A stretch of DNA of 64,000 bases from Kitasatospora sp052076145. Its GTDB lineage: Bacteria; Actinomycetota; Actinomycetes; Streptomycetales; Streptomycetaceae. The DNA is taken from the NCBI RefSeq assembly GCF_052076145.1, contig NZ_CP197246.1, positions 2,604,001 to 2,668,000 of the forward strand, given 5' to 3'. Every line of letters starts with the position of its first letter. The first letter of the stretch is position 1. The position numbers and the translations under genes were made by a program. This document shows positions 8,061 to 16,627 of the stretch, piece by piece. Below the pieces are notes generated by a model that saw only the letters and a program-made list of their open reading frames with translations, had not been told where the DNA came from and did no database searches.

Positions 8061-8779
8061 GCCTGCTTGGTGTCCCTGCGGTACAGGTAGGCCGCGGCGC
8101 CGACGAAGAGCGCCAGGAAGCCGGCCAGCCCGGCGACGACACCGAGGTCCAGCGAGTGGCCCGGCTGCACGAAGCTCGCGAGCTGGTTGTAGAGGTAGAC
8201 CGGGTTGAAGCGGGCGTACGTCTTGAGCGAGTCGCCGACGGGGAACCAGGTGCCGCCGAAGAGCGCCATCAGCATGTACGTGATCATCACGATCGGCTGC
8301 ACCGCGTCCGGCTGGGCCGCGTACCCGAGGGCCACCCCGAGCGCCGCGAAGACGAAGCTGCCGAGCCAGAGCGCCAGCCCGAGGCCGAGCCACTGCGCGC
8401 CGCCGAGCGAGACGCCCTCGAAGGCGCCGATCACGAAGACGACCAGGATGGCGGGCAGCGTGGTGACGGCGCAGGCGGCGATCTTGGAGAAGGTGTACGC
8501 CCGGCCGGGCAGCGCGGTGAGCCGCAGCTGCCGCACCCAGCCGGTCTTGCGCTCCAGCGAGATCCGCTGCGCGCTGCCGGTCAGCACGGCGCCGACCGCG
8601 CCGAAGGTGGCCATCGAGACCATGAAGTACGACTTCGCGGGGATGCCCCCGGCGACGCTGCCGCCGCTGTAGGCGCTGATGAAGAAGACGTACAGCAGCG
8701 CCGGGTAGAGGACGGTGAAGAGCAGGTAGCGCTTGTTGCGCAGGGTCCGCAGGATCTCCAGCTGGATCAGGGTGGTCAC
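8057..8779 (-). CDS. ABC-2 type transporter permease
   Basis: An integral membrane protein of 240 residues with about six hydrophobic segments. The N-terminal helix region LRTLRNKRYLLFTVLYPALLYVF is typical of the ABC-2 export permease family. It overlaps the ATPase gene by 4 nt upstream and the kinase gene by 4 nt downstream, giving a tightly coupled operon. With the ATPase it should form an exporter. The substrate is unknown; DesKR-like sets are linked to lipids, linearmycin-type antibiotics or drugs in other bacteria. Confidence 0.88.
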   Translation of the reverse strand: MTTLIQLEILRTLRNKRYLLFTVLYPALLYVFFISAYSGGSVAGGIPAKSYFMVSMATFGAVGAVLTGSAQRISLERKTGWVRQLRLTALPGRAYTFSKIAACAVTTLPAILVVFVIGAFEGVSLGGAQWLGLGLALWLGSFVFAALGVALGYAAQPDAVQPIVMITYMLMALFGGTWFPVGDSLKTYARFNPVYLYNQLASFVQPGHSLDLGVVAGLAGFLALFVGAAAYLYRRDTKQA

Positions 8780-9729
8780 TGGGCACTCTCCAGGTCGTCG
8801 GCCTCGCCGGTGATGGTCAGGAAGGCCTGCTCCAGGCCCAGGCTGGTGACCTCCAGGCCGTGCGGGTAGAACCCGGCCTTGTAGAGGCCCGCGACGCCCG
8901 CGTCGGCGTCGGTGCTGCGGATCCGGACGGTGCGGACGCCGTCGGCGCGGCCGGTGACGTCCAGGCTGACCGTGCCGGGCAGCGCCCGCAGGGCGGCCTC
9001 GTCGGCCGGGCCGTCGGAGCTGTGGAGCTCGAAGGTGATGCGGCGGGCGCCCGCCTTGGCCTTGATCTCGGCGGAGGTGCCGTCGGCGATCAGGCGGCCC
9101 TTGTGCAGGACGAGGACGCGGTCGGCGATCGAGTCCGCCTCCTCCAGGTAGTGGGTGGCGAAGAGCACCGTGCGCCCGGCGTCGGCCTGGGCCCGCATGG
9201 CGGCCCAGAACTGCTGGCGGACGGAGACGTCCATGCCGGTGGTGGGCTCGTCCAGCACGATCAGGTCGTTGGCCCCGGCGACCGCGAGGGCGAAGCGGAC
9301 GCGCTGCTCCTGGCCGCCGGAGAGCTTGTCGACCCGGCGGTCGGCCAGCTCGCTGATGCCCGCGCTGCGCAGCACCTCCTCCGGCCGGTGGCCGCGCGGG
9401 TGGACGTCGCAGGCGAACTTCACCAGCTCGCGGACCTTGACGTCGGCCATCAGGCCGCCGCTCTGCAGCATCGCGCCGACCCGGCCGGCCTCGATCGCCG
9501 CCCGGGGCGAGCCGCCGAAGATCGAGACGCTGCCCTGGTCTGGCTCGCGCAGGCCGAGCAGCATGTCGAGGCTGCTGGACTTCCCCGCGCCGTTGGGGCC
9601 GAGCAGCGCCACCGTCTCGCCGGGGCGCAGCACCAGGTCGAGGCCGTTCACCGCCTTGACCCGGCCGTAGCTCTTGCTGACGTTGCGGAAGGCGGCGACC
9701 TCACCGCCTCCGTTGATCCCTGTACTCAT
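8776..9729 (-). CDS. ABC exporter ATP-binding protein
   Basis: A protein of 317 residues with Walker A GPNGAGKS at about 44-51, signature KLSGGQEQRVRFAL, Walker B DLIVLDEPTTGMD and H-loop ATHYLEEAD. The C-terminal 90 residues form the extension seen in drug-exporter ATPases of the DrrA/CcmA type. It is first in the ABC/two-component operon and overlaps the permease gene by 4 nt. It energises export through that permease. The upstream gap to the S9 peptidase carries a strong terminator, so this operon has its own promoter in 9730-9839. Confidence 0.92.
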   Translation of the reverse strand: MSTGINGGGEVAAFRNVSKSYGRVKAVNGLDLVLRPGETVALLGPNGAGKSSSLDMLLGLREPDQGSVSIFGGSPRAAIEAGRVGAMLQSGGLMADVKVRELVKFACDVHPRGHRPEEVLRSAGISELADRRVDKLSGGQEQRVRFALAVAGANDLIVLDEPTTGMDVSVRQQFWAAMRAQADAGRTVLFATHYLEEADSIADRVLVLHKGRLIADGTSAEIKAKAGARRITFELHSSDGPADEAALRALPGTVSLDVTGRADGVRTVRIRSTDADAGVAGLYKAGFYPHGLEVTSLGLEQAFLTITGEADDLESAQ

Positions 9730-9839
9730 CCCCGCGTCCTCTCCCGAAGGCCTTGAAAGGCTGACCTCCCAAGATTCCCGCGAGCGGGGTGCCCGTCGGC
9801 AGTGTGCGGTGTCGTGTCCTCGGTATGACGGATGTCAGA

Positions 9840-9874
9840 AACGGGGGTGCGGGGCGGTGCCCCGCACCCCCGTT
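9840..9874 (-). terminator. Terminator of the S9 peptidase gene
   Basis: A perfect 16-bp stem (AACGGGGGTGCGGGGC / GCCCCGCACCCCCGTT) with a 3-nt loop, starting 4 nt after the S9 peptidase stop at 9878. Confidence 0.85.
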
Positions 9875-9877
9875 CGA

Positions 9878-11986
9878 CTACGCCAGCGAGTCCTTGAGGA
9901 ACTTCACCTGGAGCAGCAGCAGGTTCTCCGCGACCTGCTCCTGCGGGGTCATGTGGGTGACCCCGCTGAGCGGCAGCACGGTGTGCGCGCGCCCGGCGGC
10001 CAGCAGCGCGGAGGAGAGCCGCAGGGTGTGCGCGGCGACGACGTTGTCGTCGGCGAGGCCGTGCACGATCATCAGCGGGCGCTCCAGGCCGGGCGCGAGC
10101 GGGATGAGCGAGTTCGCCTCGTACACCTCGGGCCGCTCGGCCGGGTGGCCGAGGTAGCGCTCGGTGTAGTGGGTGTCGTAGAGCGCGAAGTCCGTCACGG
10201 GGGCGCCGGAGACGGCCGCGTGGAAGACGTCGGGGCGGCGGAGCACGGCGAGCGCGGCGAGGTAGCCGCCGTACGACCAGCCGCGGATGCCGACCCGGCC
10301 GAGGTCGAGCGGGAACTCCCCGGCGAGCGCCTGCAGCGCGTCGACCTGGTCGTCCAGGGTGGCCCCGGCGAAGTCGAAGGCGATGGACTTCTCCCAGGCG
10401 GGGCTGCCGCCGGGGGTGCCGCGCCCGTCGGCGACGACCACCGCGAAGCCCTGGTCGGCGAACCACTGCGAGGTGAGGTGCGGGTTGTGCGCCTGCACCA
10501 CCCGCTGGCCGTGCGGGCCGCCGTACGGGTCCATCAGGACGGGCAGCAGGCCGTCGCGGTCCCGGTCGTACCCGGTGGGCAGCAGCACCGCGCAGGGGAT
10601 GCGGCGCTCCCCCGCGAAGCGGAACTGCGGGCGGGCGGTGATCAGCGGCGTCTCGGCGTACGAGGCGATGGTGACGGTCTCCGCGCCGTCGCGCTCCACC
10701 GTGACGACGGCGCCGGGCCGGTCGAGGTAGCTGCTGGAGAGCACGGTGACGCCCCCGGCGTGGACGGCCGAGCGCGCGGCGTCGGTGCCGAAGGGGGTGA
10801 CGCCGTCGGCCCCGGCCCGGAACAGGCCGAACCAGCCGGGCGCCCGCTCGGTGTCCGCGGCGCCGGCGGCGGCGCTGAAGTACACGGCGTCGTCGGTGAC
10901 GGCGAGCACCGAGCGGACGTGCAGGGTGTCGTCGGTGAGGTGCTTCTCCCCGACGACGAGCGTGCGCGGGCCGGTCTCGTCGCTGATCCGGACGAGCTCC
11001 CCGGCGGGCGTCCAGGCGGGCACGCCGCCGAAGAGCTCCAGCCAGATGTCGTCCTGCTCGGCGAGGGCGAGCTCGGTCGCGCCGGTCACGACGTCGACGG
11101 TGCGGTACTGCTGGCTGCGCTGGTCCCGGGCCTGGACGAGCAGCAGCGGGGCGCCGTTCGACGACCAGTGCACCCGGGCCAGGTACGGGAAGGCCTCGCG
11201 GTCCCAGACGACCTCGACCCGCTCGCCGTCGAGCCCGACCACCCAGAGGCCGACCTCGGCGTTGGCCGTCCCGGCCGCCGGGTAGGCGACCTCGGCCGGG
11301 GTGCTGCCGGGGTTGGCCGGGTCGGCGATCCACCAGCGCTGGACGGCCGCGTCGTCGGCGCGGGCGACGAGCAGCCGGTCGCTCGCGGGCGACCACCAGT
11401 AGCCCCGGTCCCGGTCCATCTCCTCCTGGGCGATGAACTCGGCCTGCCCCCACGTCACGCCGTCCCGCTCGGGCGTGACGAGCGCGCGGTCGCCACTGCC
11501 GTCGGTGCGGCTGACGCGCAGCTCGCCGGCGGTGTTGGCGTACGCGACGCAGGAGCCGTCGGGGGCCGGGCGCGGGTCGACGAGGGGCCCGGCGGCGGGC
11601 AGCTCACGGGTGGTGCCGGTGGTCAGGTCCGCGGCGAAGAGCCGGCCGGAGAGGGCGAAGGCGGCCAGCGCGCCGGAGCCGTCGAGGGCGTAGCCGACGA
11701 TGCCGGCCGACCCCTCGCGGCTGCGCTCGCGGCGGGCCTTCTCGGCGGGCGAGAGGTCCTCCTCGCCGCCGCCGAGCAGCACCGCCGGGTCGGCGGCGGC
11801 GCGCTCCTCGCCGGTGGCGGGGTCGAGGGTCCAGAGCAGGTTGGCACGGTCACCGGCGCGGGACCGCAGGAAGGTGACCCGCGAGCCGTCGGGTGCGACG
11901 GCGAACGAACGGGGCGCGCCGACGGAGTAGTGCAGCGTGCGCGCGTACTGGCGGGGGAAGGTGGCAGCGGAGGTATCGGTGCTCAT
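9878..11986 (-). CDS. S9-family prolyl oligopeptidase / dipeptidyl peptidase IV-like
   Basis: A protein of 702 residues from ATG 11986, with an AAGG site about 9 nt upstream. The first 430 residues form a beta-propeller like the DPP-IV N-terminal domain. The alpha/beta-hydrolase domain has the nucleophile elbow GWSYGG (Ser571), an Asp in HGLADDN near 645 and His678 in GVTHMT, so all three catalytic residues are present. No signal peptide is visible, so it is probably cytoplasmic, where it would trim short or proline-containing peptides. That fits a genome region devoted to peptide uptake, though the link is inferred. It is divergent from the small membrane protein. Confidence 0.9.
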   Translation of the reverse strand: MSTDTSAATFPRQYARTLHYSVGAPRSFAVAPDGSRVTFLRSRAGDRANLLWTLDPATGEERAAADPAVLLGGGEEDLSPAEKARRERSREGSAGIVGYALDGSGALAAFALSGRLFAADLTTGTTRELPAAGPLVDPRPAPDGSCVAYANTAGELRVSRTDGSGDRALVTPERDGVTWGQAEFIAQEEMDRDRGYWWSPASDRLLVARADDAAVQRWWIADPANPGSTPAEVAYPAAGTANAEVGLWVVGLDGERVEVVWDREAFPYLARVHWSSNGAPLLLVQARDQRSQQYRTVDVVTGATELALAEQDDIWLELFGGVPAWTPAGELVRISDETGPRTLVVGEKHLTDDTLHVRSVLAVTDDAVYFSAAAGAADTERAPGWFGLFRAGADGVTPFGTDAARSAVHAGGVTVLSSSYLDRPGAVVTVERDGAETVTIASYAETPLITARPQFRFAGERRIPCAVLLPTGYDRDRDGLLPVLMDPYGGPHGQRVVQAHNPHLTSQWFADQGFAVVVADGRGTPGGSPAWEKSIAFDFAGATLDDQVDALQALAGEFPLDLGRVGIRGWSYGGYLAALAVLRRPDVFHAAVSGAPVTDFALYDTHYTERYLGHPAERPEVYEANSLIPLAPGLERPLMIVHGLADDNVVAAHTLRLSSALLAAGRAHTVLPLSGVTHMTPQEQVAENLLLLQVKFLKDSLA

Positions 11987-12281
11987 GGCATCAGACCTTA
12001 TGGGGCGACACCGCTCACTCGTTCGGAGCAAATGCGGGAAGTCACCCTGCCGGGCCCCCATACGGCCTCCCACCGGGGCATGCGCCCCCGGACGCTCCCG
12101 TGCTCCGGCCCGTGCGGCCTCACGGTAAGTAATGCAATCCTCACCGATCGGGTATTCCTTGGGTGATCGATGCGGAGCCGGAGCGTCCCGTTCACCCGGC
12201 TGACGGATCGACAGCTTGTCCCGCTCGTCCCGACCGCCGCCCCCACCGGGTCGGCGCACCCGAGAAGGGGTGTGAGCCGTC

Positions 12282-12476
12282 ATGGCTTTGTCCATCTCCG
12301 CAGCCATGCTGATGCTGGTCATCGTGGTGGTGATGATCCGCCGCTCCGGCCTGAAGCTCTCGCACGCGATCGTCTGCGCGCTGCTCGGCTTCTACCTCGC
12401 GTCCAGCTCGATCGCCCCGTCGATCCAGCAGGTGACCAGCAACGTCGCGGGGATGATCAATGGCCTGAAGCTCTGA
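12282..12476 (+). CDS. Small conserved-type membrane protein
   Basis: A protein of 64 residues with a hydrophobic N-terminal segment (about 3-19), basic residues RRSGLK, and a second hydrophobic stretch (about 27-48, ending FYLASSSIAPSI). GAGAAGGGG (12262-12270) lies 11 nt before ATG 12282. Codon choice is strongly G/C at third positions, so it looks genuinely coded. It lies 38 nt upstream of mshB in the same direction and may share its transcript. No function is recognised. Confidence 0.6.
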   Translation: MALSISAAMLMLVIVVVMIRRSGLKLSHAIVCALLGFYLASSSIAPSIQQVTSNVAGMINGLKL

Positions 12477-12514
12477 CCGGGGCCGGCCGCCGGGCTGGTC
12501 GCTAGGCTGCTGCC

Positions 12515-13414
12515 ATGACCGCTGCCACCGACCAGCCGCACCGCCGCCTGCTCCTGGTGCACGCCCACCCCGACGACGAGTCGATCAACAACGGCGCCAC
12601 GATGGCCCGGTACGCCGCCGAGGGTGCCTCGGTCACGCTGGTGACCTGCACGCTCGGCGAGGGCGGTGAGGTGATCCCGCCCGAGCTGGCCCACCTGACG
12701 GCCGATCGGGAGGACACCCTCGGCGCGTACCGGGTCGGCGAGCTGGCAGCCGCGATGCGGCTGGTCGGCGTCACCGACCACCGCTTCCTCGGCGGCCAGG
12801 GCCGGTACCGGGACTCCGGGATGATGGGCGTGCCGGAGAACGACGTACCCGGCTGCTTCTGGCGGGCCGATCTCGACGAGGCCGCCGACCACCTGGTCGC
12901 GGTGGTCCGCGAGACCCGCCCGCAGGTCCTGGTGACGTACGACGAGGAGGGCGGGTACGGCCACCCGGACCACATCCAGACCCACCGCGTCGCGCTGCGG
13001 GCGTACGAGCTGGCGGCCGACCCGGCGCACCGGCCCGAGCTGGGGGCCGCCTGGCAGGTCGCCAAGGTCTACTACAACCGGGTGCCGCGCCCGGTCGTGG
13101 AGGCCGGGCTGCGGGCCGCCGCACTGAAGGCGGCCTTCCCCGGGGTGGCGACGCTCGCGGACGTGCCCGGGGTGGTCGAGCCGGAGGTGGTGACCACGGT
13201 GGTGGACGGCACGGCGTACGCCGGGGCGAAGGCCGCCGCGATGGCGGCGCACGCCACCCAGGTCACCGTGGACGGCGAGTTCTTCGCCCTCAGCAACGAC
13301 CTCGGGCAGCCGCTGCTCGCCACCGAGTACTACCAGTTGGTGCGCGGCCGGCCCGGCCCGGAGCACCCGGAGACCGACCTCTTCGCCGGGCTGGACGCGG
13401 AGGCCCTGCGGTGA
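12515..13414 (+). CDS. mshB: Mycothiol deacetylase MshB
   Basis: A protein of 299 residues of the LmbE/PIG-L zinc deacetylase family. It removes acetate from N-acetylglucosaminyl-inositol, the second committed step to mycothiol, the actinobacterial thiol buffer. The N-terminal AHPDDES (His18, Asp21) and the later GYGHPDHIQTH near residue 150 supply the zinc ligands and catalytic Asp. The segments CTLGEGGEVIPPELAHLTAD and GVTDHRFLGGQGRYRDSGM are typical of MshB rather than the conjugate amidase Mca. It ends in a 4-nt overlap with the DUF6113-like gene. Confidence 0.93.
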   Translation: MTAATDQPHRRLLLVHAHPDDESINNGATMARYAAEGASVTLVTCTLGEGGEVIPPELAHLTADREDTLGAYRVGELAAAMRLVGVTDHRFLGGQGRYRDSGMMGVPENDVPGCFWRADLDEAADHLVAVVRETRPQVLVTYDEEGGYGHPDHIQTHRVALRAYELAADPAHRPELGAAWQVAKVYYNRVPRPVVEAGLRAAALKAAFPGVATLADVPGVVEPEVVTTVVDGTAYAGAKAAAMAAHATQVTVDGEFFALSNDLGQPLLATEYYQLVRGRPGPEHPETDLFAGLDAEALR

Positions 13415-13842
13415 CGAACCCGCTGATCGCACTGCTGGGCACCCGCGCCGAGCGGCTCGCCGAGCCGCAACCGCAGCGCGGGGCCCGGATCGTGGCGTAC
13501 GTGGTGCTGTTCCTGCTGGGTGCGGCGGTCTCGCTCTGCGGATGTTTCGTGCAGGCACTGTGGGCGCCTGGCGGGATGCTGCTGGCGCTGGCGGCGACCG
13601 TGGCCGTCTTCTACGGCGGGCTGCGCTTCACGGGCACCAAGCTGGGCGCGGGGGCGCCGATGACGGGCTGGTTCCTGGTGCTGCTGGTCATGATGGCGCC
13701 CAGGCCGGAGGGCGATTTCGTGCTCTCGGCGGGCCTGACCTCGTACGGCTTCCTCTTCCTCGGGGCGATCTCCGGGGTGATCTGCGCCACGCTGCCGACC
13801 CGCTCCGGCTTCGGGTTCGGCGCTCCGGGCGCGGGGCGCTGA
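13411..13842 (+). CDS. DUF6113-like integral membrane protein
   Basis: A protein of 143 residues from GTG 13411, whose start overlaps the mshB stop (GTGA), so translation is coupled. Four hydrophobic segments cover about 28-50, 54-68, 82-95 and 105-125. It resembles the small membrane protein regularly found after mshB in Streptomyces. Its function is unknown; linkage to mshB suggests a membrane role tied to thiol or redox physiology, but this is only inference. Confidence 0.7.
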   Translation: MTNPLIALLGTRAERLAEPQPQRGARIVAYVVLFLLGAAVSLCGCFVQALWAPGGMLLALAATVAVFYGGLRFTGTKLGAGAPMTGWFLVLLVMMAPRPEGDFVLSAGLTSYGFLFLGAISGVICATLPTRSGFGFGAPGAGR

Positions 13843-14185
13843 GCGCGGGCCGCCGCGACGGGCAGTCAGGAGACGGCTCCCACGGGGGCATACCGGAGGA
13901 ACCGGACGTATCAGGATCTGTCCGAACCAGTTCGCCTTCCTGGTCTTCCCAGTATTGTGGTGCCGCGACAGGTCGGCCCCGGCGGGCGCGGAGGAAGGAA
14001 CAGCAGGTACCTTCAGCCCAATCGCGAGGCGGGCGGCGTGCCGCAGGCCCACACGAAGAAGAGCTGGTGTCGGAGGGGTCGGTCAGGTTCGTCACGCGGC
14101 GGCAGTCGCCGCCGATGCGGTCTGGCGCCCCACAACCCGCGGTCGCCCGTCCACGGTGCGGCCGCGAACCCGGAGCAGAGCAGCA
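13843..14185 (+). other. 343-bp intergenic region without a recognised gene
   Basis: Between the DUF6113-like gene and the proline-rich membrane protein. It contains the AT-richer stretch around 13950-13960 (CCAGTATTGTGG), which could hold a promoter -10, and several short open frames without convincing start signals. No conserved RNA structure was identified. Confidence 0.4.
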
Positions 14186-16390
14186 TTGAGCAGCCGCGAA
14201 TCTGACAGCCCGTACCCGTCGCCCCGCCAGGGCGGCCCCGGCCGCAGGCCCGAGGGCAGCCCTGACGCGTACCCGTCGGGCACCCCGCCGTACGGCACCG
14301 GGCTGCCGAACGGCTTCGGCGCGCCCGGCCTCCCCGAGGACGGCCCGCAGGGCTCGGCGCTCGGTGGCGCGGACGAGGACGTGCCCCGGACGGAGACCAC
14401 GCTGACGACCCGGGTGCGGATCAACATCCCCGGTTCGCGGCCGATCCCGCCCGTCGTGGTGCGCTCGACGGTGCGGAACGAGGAGCCGCCGGCCGAGCCG
14501 TCCGGCCCCCGGCACCGCTCGGCGGCAGCCTCCTCCCCCGTGCTCGGCATGGTCGACCCGGCCGCCCGCACGGCGACGCCGCCGAACCTGCCCAAGGAGT
14601 GGGAGCAGGCGGAGCCCGCCACGCCGTCCTCCTCCGAGTCCACCGGCGAGTGGTTCAAGCCCCGGCAGAGGACCCAGGGCGGCCCGGCCCCCGTACCGGC
14701 TGCCGCAGGCGCCCAGCGCCCGGCCGCCGCCCAGCCCCAGCAGCCTCAGCAGCCCGCCGCGCCGGTGCCGACGGGCGCGCCCGCCACGCCGTTCGGCGAC
14801 ACCGGCAGCATGCCGCTGCCCGGCGACCCGTACGCGGCCGCGCCGCAGCGCGAGGGCCGGCCCGGCCGGGGGGCCAACCCGTTCGCGGGCCCGGCCGACA
14901 GCCAGGGCGGTGCGGGCCGCGGCGCCGACCCGTACGGCAACGACCCGTTCGCCACCCGCCCCACCCAGGGCGGCAACAACGGCAGTAACAACGGCAACGG
15001 CGGCAACCCCTTCGCCGACCGGCCGGCCGCCGCCGGGGTGGACGCCACCCGGGCGCTGCGGATGCCGCGCCCGCCGCAGGGGCAGGGCGAGCCGGAGGAC
15101 ACCCAGATCGGCGGCTTCGAGCCGATCCAGGACGACTTCCCCCCGCAGGGCGCCATACCCGGCCTGCCCACCGCGAACAGCTTCGGCTCGGCCCGGCAGG
15201 CCCCGGCCGACCCGTTCGCGACCGGCACCCGCCGCCCCGGCCCGGCCGCCCCCGCCGACCCGTTCGGCACCGCCGACCCCTTCGCCACCGCCGCCCCCAA
15301 GGCGCCGCAGGGCCGCTTCGCCGACGTCTCGTACGAGCCTGCGCCGCCCTTCCCCGGCAACCTCGGCAGCGCCGCCCCGCAGGGCCCGGTGCCGCCGGTC
15401 GAGATCGTGCCCGAGCCCGAGCCGGACGTCGACGACGAGCCCGCAGCCGCGCCCCGGCGCCGCAGCCGCGCGCCCAAGCTCGCCGCGTACGCCGTCGGCG
15501 GCCTGCTCTTCGCGGGCGCCGCCGCCTACGGCACCGGCCTGATGCTCAACCAGGCGGACATCCCCGAGGGCACCACCGTGCTCGGCACCGACATCGGCGG
15601 CGACGCCCGTGACCAGGCGCTCAGCCTGCTCGACGGCAGCGTCGGCAAGGCGGGCCAGCGGGCGGTCAAGCTCAAGATCGGCGCGCAGACGGTCGACCTC
15701 GACCCGACCGCCGCCGGGCTCAGCTTCGACACCACCGCGACGGTGGACGCCCTCACCTCGCACAGCTACAACCCCGTCGACGTGATCAGCTCGCTGAGCG
15801 GCTCCAGCAAGGCCGTAGCCCCCGAGGTCAAGGTCGACCGGGCCAAGCTGAAGGCCGCCCTGGACGCCGTCGGTGCCAAGTCCGGCCAGGGCCTCCAGGA
15901 GGGCTTCGTCCGCTTCACCCCGGACGGGCAGACCGAGATCGTCCCCGGCAAGGCGGGCCAGACCGTGGACGCCGCCGCCGCGCTCGACCAGGTCGAGCAG
16001 GCCTACCGCGACCGCGCGGCGGGCAAGGACGACACCGTGCTGACGGTGCCGGTGACGGCCGCTCAGCCGAAGATCTCCGCGGACGCCCTGAAGGCCGCCG
16101 CCGACACCCTCGGCAAGCCGGTGCTGACGGGCCCCGTGACGGTCACGGCCGGGACGAAGAAGTTCGAGTTCACCAAGGCCGTCGCCGCCGACGTGCTGAC
16201 CATCGCGCCGGACGCCTCCGGCAAGCTGGCCCTCACCTGGGACTACGACAAGCTGGGCGGCGCGCTGAAGGGCGTCTTCGACAAGTCGAAGACCAAGGGC
16301 AAGGCGATCACCCCGCAGGACGTCGCCGACGGCATCACCTCCGTCCTCGACAAGCCGGTCAAGGAGCGGAGCTTCAAGTTCCCCGCCTGA
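14186..16390 (+). CDS. Proline-rich membrane protein with peptidoglycan-binding-like repeats
   Basis: A protein of 734 residues from TTG 14186, with GGAG/GAGCAGAG about 10 nt upstream; GTG 14156 is an alternative. Residues 1-430 are a disordered Pro/Gly/Ala/Gln-rich cytoplasmic region with many DPFA/NPFA-type repeats. One transmembrane helix follows (AAYAVGGLLFAGAAAYGTGL, about 434-453). The outer part has two related domains of about 120 residues: the first begins IPEGTTVLGTDIGG, and both contain AVKLKI/VTVTAGTKK-type strands, like the PG-binding-4 repeats that precede VanW domains. No VanW or catalytic domain follows. It probably bridges the membrane and the wall. A terminator follows at 16414. 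Confidence 0.7.
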   Translation: MSSRESDSPYPSPRQGGPGRRPEGSPDAYPSGTPPYGTGLPNGFGAPGLPEDGPQGSALGGADEDVPRTETTLTTRVRINIPGSRPIPPVVVRSTVRNEEPPAEPSGPRHRSAAASSPVLGMVDPAARTATPPNLPKEWEQAEPATPSSSESTGEWFKPRQRTQGGPAPVPAAAGAQRPAAAQPQQPQQPAAPVPTGAPATPFGDTGSMPLPGDPYAAAPQREGRPGRGANPFAGPADSQGGAGRGADPYGNDPFATRPTQGGNNGSNNGNGGNPFADRPAAAGVDATRALRMPRPPQGQGEPEDTQIGGFEPIQDDFPPQGAIPGLPTANSFGSARQAPADPFATGTRRPGPAAPADPFGTADPFATAAPKAPQGRFADVSYEPAPPFPGNLGSAAPQGPVPPVEIVPEPEPDVDDEPAAAPRRRSRAPKLAAYAVGGLLFAGAAAYGTGLMLNQADIPEGTTVLGTDIGGDARDQALSLLDGSVGKAGQRAVKLKIGAQTVDLDPTAAGLSFDTTATVDALTSHSYNPVDVISSLSGSSKAVAPEVKVDRAKLKAALDAVGAKSGQGLQEGFVRFTPDGQTEIVPGKAGQTVDAAAALDQVEQAYRDRAAGKDDTVLTVPVTAAQPKISADALKAAADTLGKPVLTGPVTVTAGTKKFEFTKAVAADVLTIAPDASGKLALTWDYDKLGGALKGVFDKSKTKGKAITPQDVADGITSVLDKPVKERSFKFPA

Positions 16391-16413
16391 CCCCTCCCGT
16401 CTGACCCCTTCCG

Positions 16414-16444
16414 CCGGGCCCCGCCGCCCCGCGGCGCGGCCCGG
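16414..16444 (+). terminator. Terminator after the proline-rich membrane protein
   Basis: A stem of 13 bp with one mismatch (CCGGGCCCCGCCG / CGGCGCGGCCCGG) and a 5-nt loop, 23 nt after the stop at 16390. Confidence 0.65.
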
Positions 16445-16627
16445 CTGGCCAGTCCTCGCCACTGGCGGACCATAACCGGGCAAAGCTCCCCCGGCGGCCC
16501 GCGTTACCAAGACTTGATCCCCTCCTGGTCGACAAGCTGTTCCCCCGTCAGCAGGATGTGCCACCAAGCCAGCGACCCTGGCCGGCCAGCCGAGCCCGGC
16601 CCGCCCGCTCCGCAGGGAGAACCCCCG